Below are positions 53,577 to 60,527 of a stretch of 64,000 nt of DNA, piece after piece. Numbering within the stretch: position 1 is the stretch's first letter; every line of letters begins with the position of its first letter. The DNA is from Perlabentimonas sp041656735 (GTDB taxonomy: Bacteria; Bacteroidota; Bacteroidia; Bacteroidales; Tenuifilaceae), in contig JBBACY010000009.1 in NCBI GenBank assembly GCA_041656735.1, forward strand, positions 24,620 to 88,619, written 5' to 3'. A program made the position numbers and the translations under genes. Below the pieces are notes generated by a model that did not search any database, was not told the DNA's origin, and worked only from the letters and a program-made list of their open reading frames with translations.

Positions 53577-53903
53577 TGGAATTTATTTCTCGCAAAGGCG
53601 TAAAGATATGGAACACTGATGAAACTGATTAAACTGATTTTCACTGGGGTTTTGTCCACAAATTACGCAGATTAGCACAGATTATTTAATTGTCCACAGA
53701 TTACACAACTGAGCGCCCTTTGCGAATTCACCGAAGGTAAATTTGCGCAGATTGTTTTATTTCGATGATTAATCGGTGACTTCGAGAGCCTCTGTCACCA
53801 TCCTGCTCACTGCCCACTACTTTCTCCTCAACCTCAACCTCAGCCTCAACCTTAACCTTAACCTTAACCTTAACCTTAACCTTAACCTCATCAACCCATC
53901 ACA
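53577..53903 (+). repeat. Copy B of the dispersed composite element
   Basis: 327 bp without a gene. It contains the 31 bp block (53653-53683) and the 44 bp block (53713-53756) shared with copy A at 31170-31249 in the opposite direction, then CTGCTCACTG-type sequence near 53804, then the hexanucleotide array at 53827-53892. The left part (53580-53650) reads like a decayed repeat with GATGAAACTGATTAAACTGATT. The array ends 11 bases before the stop of the ABC-F gene. Confidence 0.75.
53827..53892 (+). repeat. Hexanucleotide array, 11 units of CTCAAC/CTTAAC type
   Basis: Eleven tandem 6 bp units: CTCAAC (three) and one CTCAGC, then six CTTAAC in a row, then CTCATC. On the other strand these are GTTGAG and GTTAAG, so it is the same kind of array as at 30989-31060 but with a block of the A-variant. 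Confidence 0.9.
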
Positions 53904-55781
53904 TCACCCTGCATTCTCGTCAATCTCCATCAACTCGAGCCATCGTTCGCCCTTGGTATCGAGCAAGCTGATTAAATCGGCAATGCGCTTGGCTTGCATA
54001 GCTAGCTCCTCGTGGTGTAGCGTTCCGCTGTTAATAAGCTGCTCAAGTTCTGCCTTCTCGTTCTCTAGCTTCTCAATCTCGTCGGATAGTGTGTCCATCT
54101 CCTTACGCTCGGCAAAAGTTAGCTTACGAGGCTTATCGGTGGCTGGTTTGGGCTTTGGTTTTGCAACTTCAACCTTAGCTTCCTGCTGCTGAATACGCTG
54201 CTGCTCATTTTTCCAATCGTAGTAGTCGGTATACGAACCCGGAAACCCGCTAATTTCGCCATCCCCTTCAAAAATAAGCAACCCGTCAACCACCTTTTCG
54301 AGGAAGTGCCTATCGTGCGAAACGGCCAATACCACGCCCGGAAAGCTTTCGAGATAGTTCTCTAAAACGTTAAGCGTTTCTATGTCAAGGTCGTTTGTAG
54401 GCTCGTCGAGAATTAGGAAATTTGGACTACGCATAAGTATGGTAAGCAGGTAAAGCCTACGTTTTTCGCCCCCACTAAGCTTATTTACGTACGCATTTTG
54501 CACCTCGGGGGCAAACAGAAACATATTCAGAAATTGCGATACCGAAAGGGTTTTCCCATCGCCAAGCGTAACCACTTCGGCCACCTCGCGGGCAACGTCA
54601 ATTACCTTCATATCCTCACGAATAACCATCCCCTCCTGTCGGTAGTACCCAAACACAACGGTTTCACCAACCTCAATTACGCCCTTATCAGCCGGTATTG
54701 ATTGAGTTAGAATATTAATAAAGGTAGATTTTCCTGTTCCATTATCGCCCACAATACCAAGGCGCTCGTAACGATTAAAGGTGTACGAAAAATCTTTTAA
54801 AATGGTAATATCGCCAAAGGATTTATGCAAGCCCTTTGCCTCAAGAATTTTTTTTCCTAACCTAGCGGCACCTACTTTTATTCTAACATCGTTGCTACCA
54901 AAACGTTGAGAGGCCTTCGTTCTAAGCTCATAGAATGCATCTATTCGGTATTTTGCTTTGGTAGTTCTGGCTGGCGGAGAACGCCTCATCCAGTCGAGTT
55001 CCTTTTTTAGCAGGTTTGATGCTTTATCAACCTGTGCACTTCGGGCCTCAATACGCTCCTGTCGCTTCTCTATATAGTATGCGTAGTTCCCTTTATACCA
55101 GTATAGCTCCTTGTGGTCAAATTCAATTATATCGGTACACACCCTATTTAAGAAAAATCGGTCGTGCGTAACCATCAGCAGGGTAATTCGGCAAGTTTTC
55201 AGAAATTCTTCGAGCCACTCTACCATCTCAAGGTCAAGGTGGTTGGTGGGCTCGTCGAGCATTAAAAAATCGGGCTCGTTTATAAGGGCCGCTGCAAGCG
55301 CCACACGTTTTTGCTGACCGCCCGAAAGCGTGGTAACCGATTGGTCGAGGTCTGTAATTTTAAGCTGGGTAAGAATTTGGCGTGCTTTAACATCAATATC
55401 CCAAGCGTTATACTTCTCCATAAGGTCCAGCGCCTCCTGCATATCGTGCTTACTATGCGAAGCCATTGCTTTTTGATATGCCAAAATTGCTTCGCCTTTG
55501 TGTTCACTTGATGCAAACACGTTCTCAATTATTGACTTTTGAGGGTCGAGAATAGGATTTTGGTCGAGATAACCTAACCGTAAATCATTTTGCCAAACAA
55601 TGGAACCCGAGTCCTTCGACTCGACCCCTGCAATAATTCTGAGCAACGTGGTTTTACCGGCTCCATTACGAGCAATTAGCCCCACGCGCTGGTCTTTACC
55701 AATGGTAAACTTTAAGTTGTTAAAAAGAACCAAATCGCCAAACGATTTGCTAATATCTTCAACCTGAAGGTATGGAATCAT
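53904..55781 (-). CDS. ABC-F family ATPase (Uup-like)
   Basis: Ribosome-associated ATPase with two ABC domains and no membrane part (625 residues). First domain: Walker A ARNGAGKTTLLRI, signature LSGGQQKRVALA, Walker B FLMLDEPTNHLD. Second: GDNGTGKSTFINIL, LSGGEKRRLYLL, FLILDEPTNDLD. The linker between them carries the helical arm (ARSAQVDKASNLLKKELDWM). The C-terminal 85 residues form the Uup-type coiled coil (LSDEIEKLENEKAELEQL). Uup-type proteins act on translation and on DNA repeat stability in E. coli. The gene's last codons have a second copy at 53526-53576 beyond a repeat element. Confidence 0.95.
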   Translation of the reverse strand: MIPYLQVEDISKSFGDLVLFNNLKFTIGKDQRVGLIARNGAGKTTLLRIIAGVESKDSGSIVWQNDLRLGYLDQNPILDPQKSIIENVFASSEHKGEAILAYQKAMASHSKHDMQEALDLMEKYNAWDIDVKARQILTQLKITDLDQSVTTLSGGQQKRVALAAALINEPDFLMLDEPTNHLDLEMVEWLEEFLKTCRITLLMVTHDRFFLNRVCTDIIEFDHKELYWYKGNYAYYIEKRQERIEARSAQVDKASNLLKKELDWMRRSPPARTTKAKYRIDAFYELRTKASQRFGSNDVRIKVGAARLGKKILEAKGLHKSFGDITILKDFSYTFNRYERLGIVGDNGTGKSTFINILTQSIPADKGVIEVGETVVFGYYRQEGMVIREDMKVIDVAREVAEVVTLGDGKTLSVSQFLNMFLFAPEVQNAYVNKLSGGEKRRLYLLTILMRSPNFLILDEPTNDLDIETLNVLENYLESFPGVVLAVSHDRHFLEKVVDGLLIFEGDGEISGFPGSYTDYYDWKNEQQRIQQQEAKVEVAKPKPKPATDKPRKLTFAERKEMDTLSDEIEKLENEKAELEQLINSGTLHHEELAMQAKRIADLISLLDTKGERWLELMEIDENAG

Positions 55782-55815
55782 AGTAACAAGTATCTATTAA
55801 GAGTGAAATTAGCTG

Positions 55816-57255
55816 CTAACGCCACCATTTCATAAAAACGATGAGCACGAGTCCAAAAATTTCCAGACGCCCGAGTAGCATATTTAGCGTTAGAAGCACT
55901 TTCCCTAAATCGGGAATTAAAGCAAAATTTGAGACCGACCCCACCTCGCCAAACCCTGGACCAACCGTGCCAATGGTTGCTGCCGAGGCCGAAAAAGCCG
56001 TGGTTAAATCAACCCCCATAGCGGTAAGGGCTAAGCCATTAAGAAAAAGGATTACGATATACAGCACAATAAACACCAGAACCGAATCAACAACATCATC
56101 TTCAACAACTTGCCCATCAACCCTAACAGGTATAACCGCTTGCGGATGCTGAAGTTTAAGCACTTGTCGTTTTAACGATTGGTAAAATATAACTATCCTA
56201 TCAACTTTAATACCACCAGCGGTTGACCCGGCGCAAGCACACTGAAGTGTAAAATAAATAAGAACCATAATTGAAAACGAGGGCCATAAGGTTGTATTGT
56301 ATGTGGCGTAACCTGTTGTGGTAGCAATTGAAACAACCTGAAATGCACTTTGCCTAAGTGCCTGCAGAAACGTGTCGTATGTTGAGCCCCAAGCATTAAA
56401 AGTTACGACTAAAATACCAACTAAAATTGACAATCCATAAAATTGTAATATTGAGGACTTGTACCACTTGTTATTTTTGAACGTAAACATTGAGTACAGA
56501 ACTCCAAAATGCATACCCGCCAAAAACATAAATACAATTACTACAATCTCAATGCTTATGCTGTTATAAAAGCCTATGCTAGCATTCTTTGGCGAGAACC
56601 CTCCGGTTGCAACCGTTCCAAACGAATGGGTTATGGCGTCGAAAAAATTCATACCAAAAACATACAGCAATATGGTTTGCGCCAGGGTAAGCCCTAGGTA
56701 AACCATAAGCACAATTCGAAGGGTTTTATTGGTTTTATAGTGAAAATTTGTTTTAGCCAATGGCGACATTTCGAGCCTCGATAGTGACATTCGAGCCTTG
56801 CCAAGCGCTGGCACAATTATTAGCATAAACAGAATAACACCTATCCCTCCCAGCCAATGGGTTGCCGACCGCCAAAAAAGTAATCCTTTTGGCAGCGCTT
56901 CAACATCATTAAGTATTGTTGAGCCTGTTGTAGTAAACCCCGAAACACTCTCGAACCAAGCATTAGCAAGCGAAAATTCGCCTCCCCAAAGTAAATAGGG
57001 CAACATTCCGAAGAAACAGATTAGAAGCCAGCTGGATACCACAATAACGTACCCCTCTTTATGCGAAATTTGATTTGATGCTGGCACAAATATAAATGGG
57101 AAAATACCGATAAGCGCAGTAAGTATAGTACTAAGCAACAATGGAATACGACCACTGTCGGCATTAATAACCGAAATTAAAAACGAAACGAACATTAAGC
57201 CCGAGCTAAGTAGAAGCACAAGGCCTATATAGCGTATAATGATATGTGAGCGCAT
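55816..57255 (-). CDS. trkH: TrkH-family potassium uptake membrane subunit
   Basis: Pore-forming subunit of a Trk/Ktr potassium transporter (479 residues, about ten helices in four M1-P-M2 repeats). Selectivity filter segments with a key Gly are visible: ESVSGFTTTGSTI, SFGTVATGGFSPKN, VVSIATTTGYATYNTTLWPS and ASAATIGTVGPGFGEVG. No TrkA/KtrA gating subunit gene is in the window. It follows the HAMP-domain sensor gene by 10 bases on the same strand, so the two are co-transcribed. ABC-F follows 34 bases later. Confidence 0.94.
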   Translation of the reverse strand: MRSHIIIRYIGLVLLLSSGLMFVSFLISVINADSGRIPLLLSTILTALIGIFPFIFVPASNQISHKEGYVIVVSSWLLICFFGMLPYLLWGGEFSLANAWFESVSGFTTTGSTILNDVEALPKGLLFWRSATHWLGGIGVILFMLIIVPALGKARMSLSRLEMSPLAKTNFHYKTNKTLRIVLMVYLGLTLAQTILLYVFGMNFFDAITHSFGTVATGGFSPKNASIGFYNSISIEIVVIVFMFLAGMHFGVLYSMFTFKNNKWYKSSILQFYGLSILVGILVVTFNAWGSTYDTFLQALRQSAFQVVSIATTTGYATYNTTLWPSFSIMVLIYFTLQCACAGSTAGGIKVDRIVIFYQSLKRQVLKLQHPQAVIPVRVDGQVVEDDVVDSVLVFIVLYIVILFLNGLALTAMGVDLTTAFSASAATIGTVGPGFGEVGSVSNFALIPDLGKVLLTLNMLLGRLEIFGLVLIVFMKWWR

Positions 57256-57265
57256 AATAAAAAAC

Positions 57266-58027
57266 TTACTTCCGACCAGAAGTCTTAGTGAGCGAAATTA
57301 GGTTGACGATTGACTCTTTAAGTTTATAAAACTCATCCTTTGTTTCAAGAGGCACTTCAAAAGGTTTGCGAAACTTAATAAAATCGTTAATACCCTTTGT
57401 TAATCGCAAAATTGGCGACACAAAATAGTGATGAACCAAATACGTAAATATTAAGGTAAAAATTAGGCTGGTAATAATAACTATTAAGCCAGGCAGTGAT
57501 GCGCGCTGTGCGCTGGTTTCGAGAAATGCTGCTGATTTCGACAAATCCTGCTGGTTAATCGTTATCAAGTTTTTAACGTGCTCGTTTACCTCTATTAGCA
57601 AGGGGTTAGTAACACTAATGTAGCTATTTATCGAGAAGTTTACATCGTTGAAATTGGCTGCTGCACAGGCATAAAACTTCTCGTATGAAACCCTTACCGA
57701 GTCCACCTGCTGATGCTCACTAACCAAGTTCAAATTGTTACTGGCGCTATCTAAATTAGTTCGCAAAATCTTGTCGGCCCTGCTAAACTGCTGCCTTGAA
57801 TGAATAGAATCTCCAGAAATCTTAAAAAGCAAAGCATTCTCCTGCTCGTCCAGCGCATCAAGCATACTCCTAGAGTAATCAATGCTTTTGTAATTATCGT
57901 GTATAAGCCCTTTAATTGATTTACCTAGCTTAGTAAGTTCAAAAACCGAAATTGCCCCCGAAATAAAGAGCATTGAGGCCAGTATAATAAAGCCAAGCAT
58001 CATCTTTGTTCGAATACCCATAGCCAT
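57266..58027 (-). CDS. HAMP-domain sensor protein without output domain, 253 aa
   Basis: Membrane sensor with an N-terminal helix (MMLGFIILASMLFISGAI), a periplasmic four-helix bundle of MCP type (about 30-175, with QEN and TNLDSASNNL), a second helix (GLIVIITSLIFTLIFTYLVHHY, about 180-202) and a HAMP domain (VSPILRLTKGINDF). The chain ends shortly after; no histidine kinase, cyclase or methyl-accepting signalling part follows. Ten bases to trkH suggests that it controls or attaches to the potassium transporter, or that it is a truncated sensor. A minus-strand TACATTTG lies 11 bases before the start. Confidence 0.82.
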   Translation of the reverse strand: MAMGIRTKMMLGFIILASMLFISGAISVFELTKLGKSIKGLIHDNYKSIDYSRSMLDALDEQENALLFKISGDSIHSRQQFSRADKILRTNLDSASNNLNLVSEHQQVDSVRVSYEKFYACAAANFNDVNFSINSYISVTNPLLIEVNEHVKNLITINQQDLSKSAAFLETSAQRASLPGLIVIITSLIFTLIFTYLVHHYFVSPILRLTKGINDFIKFRKPFEVPLETKDEFYKLKESIVNLISLTKTSGRK

Positions 58028-58037
58028 ATATTTACCA

Positions 58038-58045
58038 CAAATGTA
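58038..58045 (-). promoter_or_regulatory. Candidate -7 box (TACATTTG)
   Basis: Matches TAnnTTTG, 10 bases before the start of the HAMP-domain gene, which would leave a very short leader. Confidence 0.25.
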
Positions 58046-58179
58046 TTAAGTTAAATTATGATAATCGAAAATACACAAAAAAAGTTGTACAAATTTAGTT
58101 TTATGCGCAAGTTTTGTAAATTGAACGTGTCAAAGCAGTAACAAGTTTGTAATTCCTGTTTTACAATCAATATCATCGA

Positions 58180-58761
58180 ATGACCGACAATGAACTCATA
58201 AACGATATACTGAAGCACAATAGCCATAAGGCTTTTGAAGAGGTTGTGAACAGGTATCAGGCGCTGGTTATAAAAACGTGCCGAGGGTTTGTACACTCCT
58301 ACGCCGATGCTGAAGATATTGCCCAAGAAGTGTTTATTGAGATTTACCAGTCGTTAAGTACCTTTAGAAGCGAAGCGAAGCTATCAACCTGGATTTATCG
58401 GATTGCTGTAAACAAATCGCTAAACCATATACGCAAACAGCAACAACATAAAATACTTCAAAGAATTGAAGATTTTTTTACATCCAAAGACGAACTGACG
58501 AAACCCAGAGATATTGAAGACCACTACACCCCCAGAGCCGATGATAGAATTGAACAGGAGGAGAATAAAAAAATGCTTAGCAATGCCATTAACAAGCTAC
58601 CAAGGAACCAACGAACAGCCTTCGTTTTAAGCAAGTACCAAGATTTAGCGTATAAAGAAATTGCTGAGGTTATGGAACTAACCCTATCGTCGGTTGAGTC
58701 GCTTCTATTTAGGGCAAAAACGAATCTGCAGAAGCACTTACTAAAGGAAATGCAAAAATAA
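58180..58761 (+). CDS. ECF-type RNA polymerase sigma factor
   Basis: Extracytoplasmic-function sigma factor (193 residues). Region 2 is YADAEDIAQEVFIEIYQSL with -10 binding residues, then STWIYRIAVNKSLNHIRKQ, and region 4 is LPRNQRTAFVLSKYQDLAYK with EIAEVMELTLSSVESLLFRAKTNLQ as the -35-binding helix-turn-helix. It heads a four-gene unit with an anti-sigma factor and two Spy/CpxP-like proteins, and the genes between 58180 and 60473 share one direction. Group: SigW/RpoE-like low-specificity. Confidence 0.95.
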   Translation: MTDNELINDILKHNSHKAFEEVVNRYQALVIKTCRGFVHSYADAEDIAQEVFIEIYQSLSTFRSEAKLSTWIYRIAVNKSLNHIRKQQQHKILQRIEDFFTSKDELTKPRDIEDHYTPRADDRIEQEENKKMLSNAINKLPRNQRTAFVLSKYQDLAYKEIAEVMELTLSSVESLLFRAKTNLQKHLLKEMQK

Positions 58762-58820
58762 TTTGAATTTGGCGCAAGTTTTAACAAAAAGCTGTGTCTA
58801 ACTAATTAAAGGGAAGTAAA

Positions 58821-59264
58821 ATGAACTGCAAAAAGATAAATATTGATTTTCTAAATTTTTTAGATGGCAATCTTAGCGAATCAGCGCAAGAAGCTACTAA
58901 AGAACACTTAGCCAAATGCAGTGATTGTAGGCAAAAACTCGAAAATTTAAAATCGGTATACACAAGTATTGAAACTGAAAAAGATGAGTTTAAAGCGAAC
59001 CCTTTTCTAGCCTCGAAGGTTTGGGCAAAATTACAGGATGAGCATATTCCTTCTGCAACGCCCATTATAACTATGCGCAGAACAACAATAGCATCTATTG
59101 CAGCAGCAGGAATAGTACTAGGCATAACCTTAGGAGCACTTTTTAATACGTGGGTTTCAGAAAGGAACAGCTACGAACAGATTAACAGCTGGACACAGAT
59201 AGCAGAAGAGTACCTCCCCAACGAAGTATTTTCGCCCTACGATAATTTAGATACCAACGAATAA
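58821..59264 (+). CDS. Zinc-finger anti-sigma factor (zf-HC2 type)
   Basis: Membrane-bound anti-sigma factor (147 residues). The cytoplasmic part has the zinc motif H29-x3-C33-x2-C36 with C3 as a likely fourth ligand, as in RsrA/ZAS proteins. One helix follows (IASIAAAGIVLGITLGALF, about 90-110) and a short periplasmic tail (NSYEQINSWTQIAEEYLPNEV). It should hold the sigma factor encoded just upstream until an envelope signal arrives. Confidence 0.9.
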   Translation: MNCKKINIDFLNFLDGNLSESAQEATKEHLAKCSDCRQKLENLKSVYTSIETEKDEFKANPFLASKVWAKLQDEHIPSATPIITMRRTTIASIAAAGIVLGITLGALFNTWVSERNSYEQINSWTQIAEEYLPNEVFSPYDNLDTNE

Positions 59265-59274
59265 AACCAAAACT

Positions 59275-59826
59275 ATGAACGCCACAACAAAAAATAGATT
59301 AATAATAGGAACCCTGGTTTTATCAGTTGCCATAAACCTTGCCATTGTTGGCACAATGTGGTTTTACAAACCTAAACCAGCACCAAATGCTCCATTGCAA
59401 AGCGAAATAAGAAGAACCAGAGCAAATCATTCGCAAATGATAGCCAACAACCTAAAGTTTAGCGCAGAGCAAGAAGAGTTATTTGAAAAGATGAGAGCCG
59501 ACTATGCCGAGCAAACCCGAAATATTAAGATTGCGCTAAAAGACCATTACAGTTTGATAATGAGCGAACTAAGAAGTAATGAGCCTCAACGAGAATTACT
59601 AGACAGCTTGGCTCACGAAATAGGAAGACTACACGTTGAGCAACAGCAAGCAACCATTACCCATTTTATTACGCTTCGCGAGGTTTGCTCGCCCGAGCAA
59701 TACGACCAATTACTGCGAATGTTTACACGAGGAATGCAAAATGGGCAACGAAAATTCGAATTAGAACAACGACGCCTACACCAAAACAGGTCGAACAATA
59801 GACGGAACAGAAGAGTAAACGAATAA
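59275..59826 (+). CDS. Periplasmic CpxP/ZraP-like sensor protein
   Basis: Membrane-anchored periplasmic protein (183 residues): helix IIGTLVLSVAINLAIVGTMWFY at about 10-31, then a helical stretch (LKFSAEQEELFEKMRADYAEQTRNIK) like the heavy-metal/misfolding sensor family. Positively charged tail (RSNNRRNRRVNE). Ten bases downstream of the anti-sigma gene, so it is part of the stress operon and probably helps control it. Confidence 0.8.
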   Translation: MNATTKNRLIIGTLVLSVAINLAIVGTMWFYKPKPAPNAPLQSEIRRTRANHSQMIANNLKFSAEQEELFEKMRADYAEQTRNIKIALKDHYSLIMSELRSNEPQRELLDSLAHEIGRLHVEQQQATITHFITLREVCSPEQYDQLLRMFTRGMQNGQRKFELEQRRLHQNRSNNRRNRRVNE

Positions 59827-59891
59827 AAATTTTACTAGCGTAATAAACAGTAATTAATCAAAATGTATAAACTAAAAAAACAAATATTGCT

Positions 59892-60473
59892 ATGAGAAAA
59901 TTAAAACTATTTGTGACTGTAGCCATAGTGGCCGCAGCGCTAACCACAACAACCGACATTTTCGCACAGCGCGGACAGGGTCGAGGGTATGCAAACAATG
60001 CCGTTGGTCAGGGCAGGTTCTACGCCAACAGAACGGGCACAATGGTTAATGATGCCGATAGGCCATACTACAGTGGACAATGCATCCTTAACTTAACCCC
60101 TGAGCAGAACGAGAAAATAACGCAGCTTAGAACCACCCATTTGCAAGATATGACACAGCTGCATAATGAGCTTAACGTGAAACGTGCACAGCTAAGGAGT
60201 TTACAGGCTGTTAATAACCCTAACCTAAACGAGATAAACAGTATTATTGATGAAATGGGCGTTATTAGAACAAAAATTCAGAAAAGTAGCGCTACCCACA
60301 GGGCTAGCGTTGCAAGCAACCTAACCGACGAACAGAAAGCAGTATACAACACCCGTAGAGGAACTGGAGCAGGCAGAGGTGCTGGTGTAATGGGCAGAGG
60401 CGGAAGAGGTGCCCGTGGCGGCCGAGGTGGCGGTATGGGTGGAAGAGGAATGGGATGTGGAATGGGATGGTAA
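59892..60473 (+). CDS. Spy/CpxP-family periplasmic protein with Gly/Arg-rich tail
   Basis: Secreted protein (193 residues). Signal peptide ends near IFAQ. The core has two LTxxQ repeats: LTPEQ and LTDEQ, with the helical segments between (NELNVKRAQLRSLQAVNN), the mark of the Spy/CpxP chaperone fold. The last about 40 residues are Gly/Arg-rich (RGAGVMGRGGRGARGGRGGG and onward), ending CGMGW, which is unlike E. coli Spy. Last gene of the ECF stress operon; ends at a strong terminator. Confidence 0.88.
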   Translation: MRKLKLFVTVAIVAAALTTTTDIFAQRGQGRGYANNAVGQGRFYANRTGTMVNDADRPYYSGQCILNLTPEQNEKITQLRTTHLQDMTQLHNELNVKRAQLRSLQAVNNPNLNEINSIIDEMGVIRTKIQKSSATHRASVASNLTDEQKAVYNTRRGTGAGRGAGVMGRGGRGARGGRGGGMGGRGMGCGMGW

Positions 60474-60487
60474 AAAACACTTATAAT

Positions 60488-60521
60488 AAAAAAACCTCGC
60501 TTTGGTAAGCGAGGTTTTTTT
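60488..60521. terminator. Bidirectional terminator between the stress operon and leuS
   Basis: A perfect 15 bp stem (AAAAAAACCTCGCTT) with a TGGT loop, with T/A runs on both ends so that it works for both convergent units. Confidence 0.9.
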
Positions 60522-60527
60522 ATGCTG

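Noticed and set aside
53776..54192. Open frame on the plus strand across the hexamer array, encoding LNLNLN repeats
   Set aside because: It is made by the tandem repeat and runs antisense over the end of the ABC-F gene; composition is not that of a protein gene.
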